Positions 16,816 to 24,583 of a stretch of DNA of 64,000 nt are shown one piece after another; within the stretch, counting starts at the first letter, position 1; every line of letters starts with the position of its first letter. The stretch spans positions 62,001 to 126,000 of the forward strand of contig NZ_RHOK01000001.1 in NCBI RefSeq assembly GCF_003946175.1. Reading direction: 5' to 3'. Both the position numbers and the translations under genes were made by a program. The DNA comes from Lacticaseibacillus suibinensis (GTDB taxonomy: Bacteria > Bacillota > Bacilli > Lactobacillales > Lactobacillaceae). The notes under the pieces are model-generated. The model was not told the DNA's origin. It saw nothing but the letters and a program-made list of their open reading frames with translations, and did no database searches.

Positions 16816-17430
16816 ATGCCTATTCATTACCCCAATGGTAAGCCATACCAAGCCAAGGCGCAATCAAGCCGCGAACCCGTCAACTACGGCGGCCGCGGCA
16901 TGACCTTGGAAGATGAGCTCAATCAAAGCAATCAATACTATCGCCAGACCCAGCAGGCCGTGGTGTACAAAAAGCCTACGCCGTTGCAAATCGTCAAGGT
17001 CGACTACCCAGCCCGCAGCCAAGCGGTGATTCGGGAAGCCTACTTCAAAACCCCTTCGACGACTGATTATAACGGGGTTTACCGCGGGTATTACTTGGAC
17101 TTTGATGCCAAGGAAACCAAAAACAAGCGCAGCTTTCCGTTGAAGAACTTCCACGCCCATCAAATTGCCCATTTGACCGCGTGCTTAGCCCAAGGCGGCA
17201 TCTGTTTTGCCTTGATTCGCTTCGTTAGCCTTGAGCGCTTGTTCATCTACCCAGCCAGTGATTTGAAACGCTGCTGGGATGAGGCGCAAAATGCTGGGCG
17301 CAAATCGATTCCGTTAAGTGAAATTGAAGCCCATGGGATTGAGCTGCATCCGAAATTGCAGCCTCTGATTCCCTATTTAGAAGGCGTCGATCAATTAATC
17401 CAGATGAAGAGAGGAAATCACCATGCCTAA
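16816..17430 (+). CDS. recU: Holliday junction resolvase RecU
   Basis: Metal-dependent nuclease (204 aa) that cuts four-way DNA junctions in recombination and helps chromosome segregation. Seen are YGGRGMTLEDELNQSN with the first acidic residue, and the catalytic core TDYNGVYRGYYLDFDAKETK (Asp, Asp, Glu and Lys). The stalk region and FALIRFVSLERLFIYP follow. SD CAGGAG lies upstream. Its 3' end overlaps the pbp1A start by eight bases, the conserved recU-ponA coupling of Firmicutes. Confidence 0.95.
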   Translation: MPIHYPNGKPYQAKAQSSREPVNYGGRGMTLEDELNQSNQYYRQTQQAVVYKKPTPLQIVKVDYPARSQAVIREAYFKTPSTTDYNGVYRGYYLDFDAKETKNKRSFPLKNFHAHQIAHLTACLAQGGICFALIRFVSLERLFIYPASDLKRCWDEAQNAGRKSIPLSEIEAHGIELHPKLQPLIPYLEGVDQLIQMKRGNHHA

Positions 17431-19735
17431 TACGCCATCCCGAATGGCCCGGCGGCGGGCCCCAAAGCCGAAACCAAAGAAAAAGCGCCGCTGGTGGCTG
17501 ACCACCATCAAGGCTATTTTAATTGCGGTGCTGGTTGTGCTCATCGGCGGCGGCTCGCTGTTCGCTTATTATGCCAGCTCCGCCCCAAAAGTCACGGAAA
17601 CTGAGCTGAAAGCTGGCGGCGGCAGCACCGTCTATGATGCCAGCGGCAACCAGTTCATGAGCCTCGGAGTTGAAAATCGGAGCTATGTCTCTGCTAGTCA
17701 AATTCCGCAACAACTCAAAGACGCCGTGGTTTCGATTGAAGACCGTCGCTTCTATCAGGAACGTTGGGGCATCGATCCCATCCGCATCGTCGGCGCTTTC
17801 ACCCGCAACATCATTGGCAAAATCACCGGCAATTCCAATGGTATTCAAGGGGGCTCTACCCTCACTCAGCAACTGATTAAGTTGTCAGTGTTCTCCACCA
17901 AGGCCTCAGACCAGACCCTGAAGCGCAAGGCGCAAGAGGCTTGGCTGGCGGTCAAGCTGGAACAGAAATTCAGTAAAGAACAGATTTTGGAATTCTACAT
18001 TAACAAAGTCTACATGGATAATGCGCAAGTCGGCATGGGCACCGCCGCCAAGTATTACTACGGCAAGAGCCTGAGTGAGCTTGACCTGGCCCAAACGGCG
18101 CTGATCGCCGGTTTGCCGCAATCGCCAGTGGGCTACAATCCTTATAACCACCCAGAAGCCGCGCTGAATCGGCGTAATGAAGTGCTGAAGGCCATGGTGG
18201 CCAACAAGAAAATCAGTCAGGCGCAAGCCACAGCGGCGGAAAAAGAACCCATCACCCAAGGCCTCGTCACCCAAAAGGCGCAAACCACGGATTCAGCCGT
18301 GGATAAGGAAACTGATTCCTATTTGACCTCAGTGATCAAAGAAGTCAAAAAGAAGATGAACGCCAATCCTTACAGTCAGAACCTCAAGATTTACACCAAC
18401 ATCGACATGAAGGCGCAAAAGAAGCTTTACCAGATTGTCAATTCTGATGAATATATCAACTTCCCGAATGATCAGCTGCAAACCGCTATCACCATTACTA
18501 ATCCGAACACTGGGCGCGTAGTGGCTCAAGTCGGCGGCCGTAAAACTGGCGACGTGCGCCTGGCCTATAACCGCGCCACGGAAAACCAGCGCAGTAACGG
18601 CTCCACGATGAAGCCAATGCTGGATTATGCCCCAGCCATTGAGTACCTGAACTGGTCCACCTACCAGCAAATGGTCGATCAGCCGACGGTCTACCCTGGC
18701 ACCACGACTTCGGTTTACAACATCGACAAGAAGTACCTAGGCCGGATTTCAATCCGCAAAGCGTTAACTGACTCGCGGAACACCGTGGCGGTCCAAACCC
18801 TCGAGAAGGTTGGCCTCAGTCGCGGCTTGAACTTCCTCAAGGGGCTCGGCATCGACCTCAGCAAGGTGGATGGCAATCACTGGTCCAGCGCGATTGGCGC
18901 GCCGGTCACCACCGAACAAGAAGCCGCCGCGTATGGGGCCTTTGCCAACGGCGGTACCTACTACAAGCCGACATATGTGCGGAAGGTCGTGGATTCTGAC
19001 GGCCAGACCACCAACTTTGATGAAAGTGGCACTCGCGCCATGAAGGCCAGCACCGCCTACATGATCACGGATATGCTCAAAGGCGTTTTGACCGATGGCA
19101 CCGGCGTTTATGCCAAAGTGTCAGGTATCAACGAAGCCGGGAAAACCGGGACCACGGATTATGCCGATACTGACATTCAGCACAATTCTGCCCTCTCTGG
19201 CTTAGCGAAGGATATCTGGTTCACCGGGTACACGAAAGAACGCGTCATCTCTGTTTGGACCGGGTACGATAAACCGCTGACGAATGGTTTGGGCTCTGGC
19301 TCAAACCTCATCGCCCAAAAGATTTACAAGGCGATGATGGGCTACCTCGCTGATGAGGAAAACGTGGGCCAAAAAGATTGGAAGAAACCTTCAACCGTTT
19401 TGGCGGAACACATTCTGTCTGGCAGTAACCCAGGCACTGCGGTCAGCGGTAATACCGCCGGCACCACCCGCGAATTGTACGTCAAAGGCTACGGCCCGAC
19501 GACCAAACAAGCCGTGGCGGACAGCTCGTCGAGTTCCTCCTCGAGTTCAAGTTCCAGCAGTTCGAGTAGCTCCAGTAGTTCGAGCAGCTCGGTGGTCAGT
19601 GAACCTTCATCCAGTTCCTCTGTGCCTGCATCCTCCTCATCTTCTGCAGTTACCAGCTCAGGCTCCTCACCGACCCCGCCAACCGGTGGCGGCACTGGGC
19701 AAGATACGCAAGGTGAAACCAATACGACTAAGTAA
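17423..19735 (+). CDS. pbpA: Penicillin-binding protein 1A (class A, bifunctional)
   Basis: Builds and cross-links peptidoglycan at the membrane (770 aa). A basic N-terminal tail (RRRAPKPKPKKKRR) is followed by one TM segment near residues 32-52. The GT51 transglycosylase has the catalytic Glu106 in SIEDRRFYQ and GGSTLTQQLIK. The transpeptidase has Ser394-x-x-Lys (STMK), SRN, and KTG at 574-576. The last 75 residues are a long poly-Ser region broken by VVSEPSS and PASSSS, then TPPTGGGTGQDTQ. Such a tail is often wall-spanning and variable. The symbol pbpA follows common usage; ponA is also used. Confidence 0.94.
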   Translation: MPNTPSRMARRRAPKPKPKKKRRWWLTTIKAILIAVLVVLIGGGSLFAYYASSAPKVTETELKAGGGSTVYDASGNQFMSLGVENRSYVSASQIPQQLKDAVVSIEDRRFYQERWGIDPIRIVGAFTRNIIGKITGNSNGIQGGSTLTQQLIKLSVFSTKASDQTLKRKAQEAWLAVKLEQKFSKEQILEFYINKVYMDNAQVGMGTAAKYYYGKSLSELDLAQTALIAGLPQSPVGYNPYNHPEAALNRRNEVLKAMVANKKISQAQATAAEKEPITQGLVTQKAQTTDSAVDKETDSYLTSVIKEVKKKMNANPYSQNLKIYTNIDMKAQKKLYQIVNSDEYINFPNDQLQTAITITNPNTGRVVAQVGGRKTGDVRLAYNRATENQRSNGSTMKPMLDYAPAIEYLNWSTYQQMVDQPTVYPGTTTSVYNIDKKYLGRISIRKALTDSRNTVAVQTLEKVGLSRGLNFLKGLGIDLSKVDGNHWSSAIGAPVTTEQEAAAYGAFANGGTYYKPTYVRKVVDSDGQTTNFDESGTRAMKASTAYMITDMLKGVLTDGTGVYAKVSGINEAGKTGTTDYADTDIQHNSALSGLAKDIWFTGYTKERVISVWTGYDKPLTNGLGSGSNLIAQKIYKAMMGYLADEENVGQKDWKKPSTVLAEHILSGSNPGTAVSGNTAGTTRELYVKGYGPTTKQAVADSSSSSSSSSSSSSSSSSSSSSSSVVSEPSSSSSVPASSSSSAVTSSGSSPTPPTGGGTGQDTQGETNTTK

Positions 19736-19749
19736 AACCTAGCCAAAGC

Positions 19750-19789
19750 GAAAGCCCCAAGATTCGTAATTCGAATCTTGGGGCTTTTC
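19750..19789. terminator. Strong bidirectional terminator after pbp1A
   Basis: GAAAGCCCCAAGATTCG / CGAATCTTGGGGCTTTTC, a 17-bp stem with a 5-nt loop, between converging pbp1A and comEB. Confidence 0.92.
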
Positions 19790-19808
19790 ATCTGGTCACG
19801 GTTCTATC

Positions 19809-20267
19809 TTAAAGCGAAACCTGCTGCACAGCCACCTGATGGGCCTTCAGCAACTCAATCGCATACGGATCATTGTTGTAATCAGCGCCGAAATAGACTT
19901 GCTTGATCCCCGCCTGAATCAACGCTTTGGTGCAATTCAGACACGGGAAGAAAGTCACATACACGGCCGCGCCGCGAGTCGACACGCCATTTTCCGCGCA
20001 TTGCAAAATCGCATTCATTTCGGCATGCAAGGTGCGAATGCAGTGACCGTCGCGCATGAGATGGCCGGCGTCATCGCAGTGTGGATCACCGGCGATACTG
20101 CCATTGTAGCCAGTGGCGATGATGCGGTGGTCCAGCACCAATAGCGCCCCCACTGTCGCCCGTTCACAAGTGGACCGGGCGGCCACCGTGGTCGCTAACG
20201 TCATGAAGTAACGGTCCCAGGATTCGCGGGTTTGGTGGCGGGTTGAAGGCATGATTTGATCGGTCAT
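19809..20267 (-). CDS. comEB: dCMP deaminase family protein (ComEB-like)
   Basis: Zinc enzyme (152 aa) that deaminates dCMP to dUMP for thymidylate supply. The zinc motifs are LHAEMNAILQ (His-Ala-Glu) and TFFPCLNCTKAL (PCxxC). SWDRYFMTLATTVAARSTCERATVGAL in the N-terminal part is the usual family start. In Bacillus this gene sits in the competence comE locus; here it is last in the dinG-to-nth operon. Its ATG (20267) overlaps the nth stop as ATGA, with SD AGGAGG. A longer frame to 20360 lies inside nth and was rejected. Confidence 0.92.
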   Translation of the reverse strand: MTDQIMPSTRHQTRESWDRYFMTLATTVAARSTCERATVGALLVLDHRIIATGYNGSIAGDPHCDDAGHLMRDGHCIRTLHAEMNAILQCAENGVSTRGAAVYVTFFPCLNCTKALIQAGIKQVYFGADYNNDPYAIELLKAHQVAVQQVSL

Positions 20268-20923
20268 TTTGCTTCCTCCTTTTGCAAGGGCTGATAATAC
20301 GGCGCAAAGGCCTGCCACTCTGGGGTATTTGGCAAGCGCGGCTGGCGCGCCGTCAACCATTCACGACCCAGCCTGATCAAGGCGCGATGCAAATTGATCC
20401 AAGTGCTGGGCGGCATCAAGGCCTCAAGCCGAGTTTGAATTTGCGCCGGGGTCGCACTGGCTGGCGCCAGCCCAAACCCCTTGATGATGCGACTGACGTG
20501 GGTATCCACTGCGACGCCGGGAACATTGAAGGCATCGGTGAGCACCACGGTGGCAGTCTTTTGCCCCACGCCAGGCAAACAGGTCAAGGCTTTGCGGTCG
20601 GCTGGCACTTGCCCGTCATAGGTCTCGACGAGGCGCTGGGATAAGGCTTTGAGGTACTTGGCTTTGTTGTGGTACAAACCGAGCCGGTCGATTTTAGCTT
20701 CGATCGCCGCAAGTGGCGCAGCCGCCATGGCGGCTGGCGTCGGATACGCCTGAAATAAGGCTGGGGTACAAGCATTCACCGCAACATCGGTGGTTTGCGC
20801 TGATAGCATCACCGCCACCAGAATTTGAAAGGGATTAGCGGCGTTCAGCGTCGGCTGCGCATCGGGATAAGTCGCAATCACCAAATTCAGCAATGCCACG
20901 CTTTGCGCTTTGGTCATTTTCAT
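20264..20923 (-). CDS. nth: Endonuclease III family DNA glycosylase without Fe-S cysteines
   Basis: Base-excision repair glycosylase/AP lyase for oxidised pyrimidines (219 aa). The helix-hairpin-helix is LPGVGQKTATVVL with Lys122, and the catalytic Asp140 is in VAVDTHVSR, so it should be active. The C-terminal region that normally carries the C-X6-C-X2-C-X5-C cluster site reads GREWLTARQPRLPNTPEW and has no Cys, so the 4Fe-4S cluster must be absent. The gene overlaps dnaD upstream and comEB downstream by ATGA junctions. Loss of the cluster does not make it a pseudogene; the frame is clean and of normal length. Confidence 0.93.
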   Translation of the reverse strand: MKMTKAQSVALLNLVIATYPDAQPTLNAANPFQILVAVMLSAQTTDVAVNACTPALFQAYPTPAAMAAAPLAAIEAKIDRLGLYHNKAKYLKALSQRLVETYDGQVPADRKALTCLPGVGQKTATVVLTDAFNVPGVAVDTHVSRIIKGFGLAPASATPAQIQTRLEALMPPSTWINLHRALIRLGREWLTARQPRLPNTPEWQAFAPYYQPLQKEEAK

Positions 20924-21531
20924 AGGCCTAAGTGCCTCTCTTGTTCCGCCTGCACTTGCGCCGGCGTCGTCAGGTGGCGTTTTTCCCAGTTCAGCAAAAT
21001 CCGGTCCATGTAGCGCAAGGAATACGCCTGGTTGAGCACGGCTTCGCGCAGCGCCAGCTTGATGAGCGCGGGATCGTAATGATCAACGGTGAGCCAGTCA
21101 TTGATGGTTTGCTGCTCAATCGGCGACAGAGGCCGCCCGAATTCGACTTCAATCTGGCTGAAGACTTGCTGGCCGCCTTGGGCCTCGGGCTTGGCCTGAG
21201 TCGGCGTACTCGTCAGCAACTGCTTCAGCAGCGGCGAGACGTCGTATTGGTCGACACTGCGGCCGTGATGGTCACGGGTTTGCACCAAAGCGATGGCTTT
21301 TTTCTGAATCAAGGTTTCAATCACCGTGTAGAGATCTTGTTTGCCGAGCTTGGTGCTTTGCGCCAGTTGATCCAGTGCTGGGGCCTCCTGGTGGTGCTGG
21401 GACCACGCCGCCAGAAATAAGTACACCACAAATTCGCGCTGGGTCAGCGCGCTTTGGGCGAAATGGTCGAACAACGCTTGGGAAAAGGTTGTTTGCCCAT
21501 TTTGCAAATAGGCTGCTAAAGAATCAGACAT
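20920..21531 (-). CDS. dnaD: DNA replication initiation protein DnaD
   Basis: Primosomal protein (203 aa) that helps load the DnaC/DnaB-type helicase at origins and during restart. The N-terminal winged-helix part reads QREFVVYLFLAAW, LDQLAQSTKLGKQDLYTVIETL. A Gln/Pro linker follows, then the C-terminal DnaB_2/DDBH domain VFSQIEVEFGRPLSPIEQQT..., ending in NQAYSLRYMDRILLNWEK, the YxxxIL-type DNA-binding motif. The ATG has SD AGGAGGG. It is preceded by a terminator after asnS, so it may also have its own weak promoter or depend on read-through. Confidence 0.93.
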   Translation of the reverse strand: MSDSLAAYLQNGQTTFSQALFDHFAQSALTQREFVVYLFLAAWSQHHQEAPALDQLAQSTKLGKQDLYTVIETLIQKKAIALVQTRDHHGRSVDQYDVSPLLKQLLTSTPTQAKPEAQGGQQVFSQIEVEFGRPLSPIEQQTINDWLTVDHYDPALIKLALREAVLNQAYSLRYMDRILLNWEKRHLTTPAQVQAEQERHLGL

Positions 21532-21546
21532 TATTACCCTCCTGAC

Positions 21547-21576
21547 CAAAAAACTGCCAGCCAAACGGCCGACAGT
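21547..21576 (-). terminator. Terminator between asnS and dnaD
   Basis: Minus strand ACTGTCGGCC, loop GTTT, GGCTGGCAGT (G-U pairs allowed, 10 bp), then six T. It lies just after the asnS stop and may reduce dnaD-nth-comEB expression. Confidence 0.85.
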
Positions 21577-21583
21577 AAGTGAA

Positions 21584-22882
21584 TCACGGCTTGAGGCGCG
21601 TGATCATGCGTGGGAACGGAATCGCTTCGCGCAGGTGATCCAAGTGGCAGATCCAGGTGATGGCCCGTTCAAAGCCTAATCCAAAGCCGGCATGCGGCAC
21701 ACTGCCGTACTTGCGCAAGTCTAAGTACCATTCGTATTCATTCAGATCCAGCCCTTTAGCTTCAATCGCGGCTTTCAGCTTATCATAGTCGACTTCACGT
21801 TCAGAGCCGCCAATGATTTCGCCGTAGCCTTCTGGAGCCAGCAAGTCAGCACAGACATACGTGTCGTCGCGGCCTTCTTCAGGCAACATGTAAAACGGTT
21901 TGATGGCCTTCGGGTAGTTCAGCACGAACACTGGCTGCTCGAATTGTTCGGACAGGTAAGTTTCTTCCGGTGAGCCTAAGTCATCGCCCCACTTGACGTC
22001 ATAGCCGGCGCCTTGCAACATTTCAATCGCTTTGTCATAGCGAATGCGTGGGAATGGCGTTTTGGTGTAACGCTTCAGAATTTCGGGATCGCGATCCAAA
22101 ATCTTCAGGTCATACGCACAGTGGTCCAACACTGACTGCACCAAGAAGGCGATGTAGTTTTCCTGCACCTTGAGGCTTTCCTCTTGATGCGTGAAGGCCA
22201 TTTCCGGCTCAATCATCCAGAATTCCGTTAGGTGGCGGCGAGTTTTACTCTTTTCGGCGCGGAAGACCGGACCGAACGTAAAGACTTTGCCATAAGCCAT
22301 GGCGCCGGCTTCAGCATACAGCTGACCGGACTGACTCAGATAAGCTTTTTGGTCAAAATAGTCCGTTTCAAACAGCTCCGTGGTGCCTTCTGGGGCGCTA
22401 CCGGTGAGAATCGGCGGGTCCATCTTGATGAAGCCTTCGTGATTGAAGAATTCATAGGTCGCACGGGCCATTTCATTACGAATCTGTTGAATGGCAAACT
22501 GGCGCTTGCTACGCAGCCACAAGTGGCGGTGATCCAGCAGGAACTCGATGCCATGTTCCTTAGGCGTGATTGGATAATCTTCAGAGGTGCCAACGACTTC
22601 GATGTTGTGAACTTCAATTTCATAACCGAAGTGACTGCGGCTGTCTTCGTGAATTTCGCCGGTGATGTACATGCTGGTTTCCTGTCGCAGTTCCTTAGCG
22701 GTTTGGAAGACTTCCTCTGAGACCTGATTCTTCAGCACGACGCCTTGGAAAAAGGCCGAGCCATCGCGCAACTGCAGGAAGGCAATCTTCCCGCTGGAGC
22801 GCTTGTCGGTCAGCCAGGCTCCAATTTTGACTTCTTCGTTCACATGGTTCTTTGCTTCTGCAATGCGAATTTCTTGTGTCAT
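21584..22882 (-). CDS. asnS: Asparaginyl-tRNA synthetase
   Basis: Class II aminoacyl-tRNA synthetase (432 aa) that charges tRNA-Asn. The N-terminal OB-fold anticodon domain runs to about residue 105. Motif 2 is [21 protein letters not shown] and motif 3 is [13 protein letters not shown]. Length and the aspB-asnS order match Bacillus. The start has SD AAGGGGT upstream, 13 bases after aspB. No T-box precedes it, so it seems to be under constitutive operon control. Confidence 0.96.
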   Translation of the reverse strand: MTQEIRIAEAKNHVNEEVKIGAWLTDKRSSGKIAFLQLRDGSAFFQGVVLKNQVSEEVFQTAKELRQETSMYITGEIHEDSRSHFGYEIEVHNIEVVGTSEDYPITPKEHGIEFLLDHRHLWLRSKRQFAIQQIRNEMARATYEFFNHEGFIKMDPPILTGSAPEGTTELFETDYFDQKAYLSQSGQLYAEAGAMAYGKVFTFGPVFRAEKSKTRRHLTEFWMIEPEMAFTHQEESLKVQENYIAFLVQSVLDHCAYDLKILDRDPEILKRYTKTPFPRIRYDKAIEMLQGAGYDVKWGDDLGSPEETYLSEQFEQPVFVLNYPKAIKPFYMLPEEGRDDTYVCADLLAPEGYGEIIGGSEREVDYDKLKAAIEAKGLDLNEYEWYLDLRKYGSVPHAGFGLGFERAITWICHLDHLREAIPFPRMITRLKP

Positions 22883-22895
22883 GGTTTACCCCTTA

Positions 22896-24074
22896 CTAAT
22901 TATTACCAACAAATTGACTAATGCGGCGAATCCCTTCAACTAGGTCCTCCTCCGCCGCTGCGTAACTCAACCGCGCATGATCTGGCAGGCCAAATGCCCG
23001 CCCTGGCACCAGGGCCACGCCCGTTTCCGCCAGGAGCGCCGCGATGAACTCATCGACACTACTATAGTGAGTCAAGGTCGCAGCGCGCTTGACATTCGGG
23101 AACATGTAAAACGCCCCCGCCGGCTTGTGCGCCAGCGTGAAGCCCGGCACCTTTTGCAGCAACGGGAAAATCACATTCAACCGGTGTTCGAAGGCCTGCC
23201 GCATGGCTTCAACGCTGGTGCCGTCGCCGGTGTAGGCAGCCAAGGCGGCATATTGACTCACCGCCGTCGGATTACCAGTGGCATGGCCGAGCAGCTTCCC
23301 CATCGCTGCCATGAGCTTTTCTGGGCCGGCGGCAAAACCAATGCGCCAGCCGGTCATCGCATAACTCTTGGAGACCCCGCCAATCAGCACGGTATTGGCA
23401 GTGATTTGCGGATCGATATCGATCATTGAGGTGTAAGTCGCGCCGTTAAACATTAGGTCGCGATAGATTTCATCGCTGACCACCAAGAGATCATGCTTCA
23501 GCGCCCAGTTCCCAATCAGGGTCAGCTCCTCCCGCGTGTAAACCGCCCCGCTAGGATTTTGCGGCGAGTTGATGATCACCGCCCGGGTTTTGGCGGTGCG
23601 CTGCTGCTCGAGGTCGTCAACGGTGACCTTGAAGTCGGCGCTGGGTTGCACCGCCCGCGGCACCCCGCCTGCCAGTTTGATTTGCTCAACATAAGACACC
23701 CACCCTGGTAGCGGCGTCAAGACTTCTTCGCCGGGATCCAGTAACACCTGAAACAGAGCGTATAAGGCTAATTTCGCGCCGGTGGTGACCACAATCTGGT
23801 TGGGCTGATAATGCACGGGACTTTGCGCCGCCACATGATCGGCAATGGCGGTTTTCAGCGCCGGAATGCCAGTAGCGGCGGTGTAAAAGCTCGCCTGCCC
23901 ACTTTGAATGGCCGCAATCGCGGCGGTATCGATAAATTCAGGCGTTTGAAAGTCAGGCTGACCGATGGATAAATCAATCACGTCTTCGCCTTGTGCCTTC
24001 ATCTGCTTGGCCATGTTACTGATGGCTAAGGTCGCTGATGGGGCTACATCGATGATGCGCTTTGCCAGATGCAT
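22896..24074 (-). CDS. aspB: Aspartate aminotransferase (class I, AspB type)
   Basis: PLP enzyme (392 aa) converting oxaloacetate and glutamate to aspartate. The Schiff-base Lys is in GGVSKSYAMTGWRIGF, and PLP contacts are in NSPQNPSGAVY and VVSDEIYRDL. The N-terminal start MHLAKRIIDVAPSATLAI has SD AGGAG; an earlier in-frame Met at 24098 overlaps tseB and was not chosen. It sits in the conserved dinG-tseB-aspB-asnS order. The substrate is assigned by synteny and subgroup. Confidence 0.93.
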   Translation of the reverse strand: MHLAKRIIDVAPSATLAISNMAKQMKAQGEDVIDLSIGQPDFQTPEFIDTAAIAAIQSGQASFYTAATGIPALKTAIADHVAAQSPVHYQPNQIVVTTGAKLALYALFQVLLDPGEEVLTPLPGWVSYVEQIKLAGGVPRAVQPSADFKVTVDDLEQQRTAKTRAVIINSPQNPSGAVYTREELTLIGNWALKHDLLVVSDEIYRDLMFNGATYTSMIDIDPQITANTVLIGGVSKSYAMTGWRIGFAAGPEKLMAAMGKLLGHATGNPTAVSQYAALAAYTGDGTSVEAMRQAFEHRLNVIFPLLQKVPGFTLAHKPAGAFYMFPNVKRAATLTHYSSVDEFIAALLAETGVALVPGRAFGLPDHARLSYAAAEEDLVEGIRRISQFVGNN

Positions 24075-24094
24075 CTTATCGCTCCTTTTTTCGG

Positions 24095-24583
24095 TCACAG
24101 GTTGCGAATCGAGGCAACTTGTTCGCCAGTTTCAAAATCGTACGTCACATACCCCAGTTTACCAGAATTTGTCTCGTAACCAATATCCCAAACAAATTTC
24201 TTTGCCCGGTAGCGCATACCGACCGCCAAAATTTTCTTGGGATGATAGGCTGATTTGGCCTGGTCAACCGCGGTATTCTTGCTGATGCCGTCTTTTTGCG
24301 CCACGACGCGCACTTTACCGGTTTTTTGCCGAATCACCACAAAGCGGCGCTGCTGCTTAGCCGTGGTGCCGGCCACCGTCAAGTAGCTTTCATCCTGCTT
24401 ATTCCAATAAAACGCTGTGACGGTTTTGATGCCGCCGCTTTGCTTGGCGATGCGAATGGCCTGGCTGCGAACCTGGTGCAAGGGACTAAGCGCCCGCACC
24501 CACACCCCGATGATGATGGCTAAGATGGCCAGTGCCAAGGCGGGACCGATAATTTTTCTAAGAGCGGACCGTTCACTGCGCAT
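24095..24583 (-). CDS. tseB: TseB/YpmB-like membrane-anchored protein (DUF5590)
   Basis: 162 aa with one N-terminal TM anchor (IIGPALALAILAIIIGVWV), then two tandem PepSY-like modules outside the cell, ending KKFVWDIGYE and GYVTYDFETGEQV. In B. subtilis TseB (YpmB) helps regulate PBP2A and cell elongation. Here it overlaps dinG by 11 bases and precedes aspB, as in Bacillus. SD AGGAGA is good. The function is by homology. Confidence 0.88.
   Translation of the reverse strand: MRSERSALRKIIGPALALAILAIIIGVWVRALSPLHQVRSQAIRIAKQSGGIKTVTAFYWNKQDESYLTVAGTTAKQQRRFVVIRQKTGKVRVVAQKDGISKNTAVDQAKSAYHPKKILAVGMRYRAKKFVWDIGYETNSGKLGYVTYDFETGEQVASIRNL

Noticed and set aside
19520-19600. DNA tandem repeat in the pbp1A tail
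   Set aside because: The repetition is at protein level (Ser codons of mixed type), with no fixed DNA unit.
20264-20923. nth as a pseudogene
   Set aside because: Only the cluster cysteines are missing; catalytic residues, length and coupling to its neighbours are intact.
21584-24583. T-box control of asnS
   Set aside because: The spacers before aspB and asnS are too short and hold no T-box core sequence.
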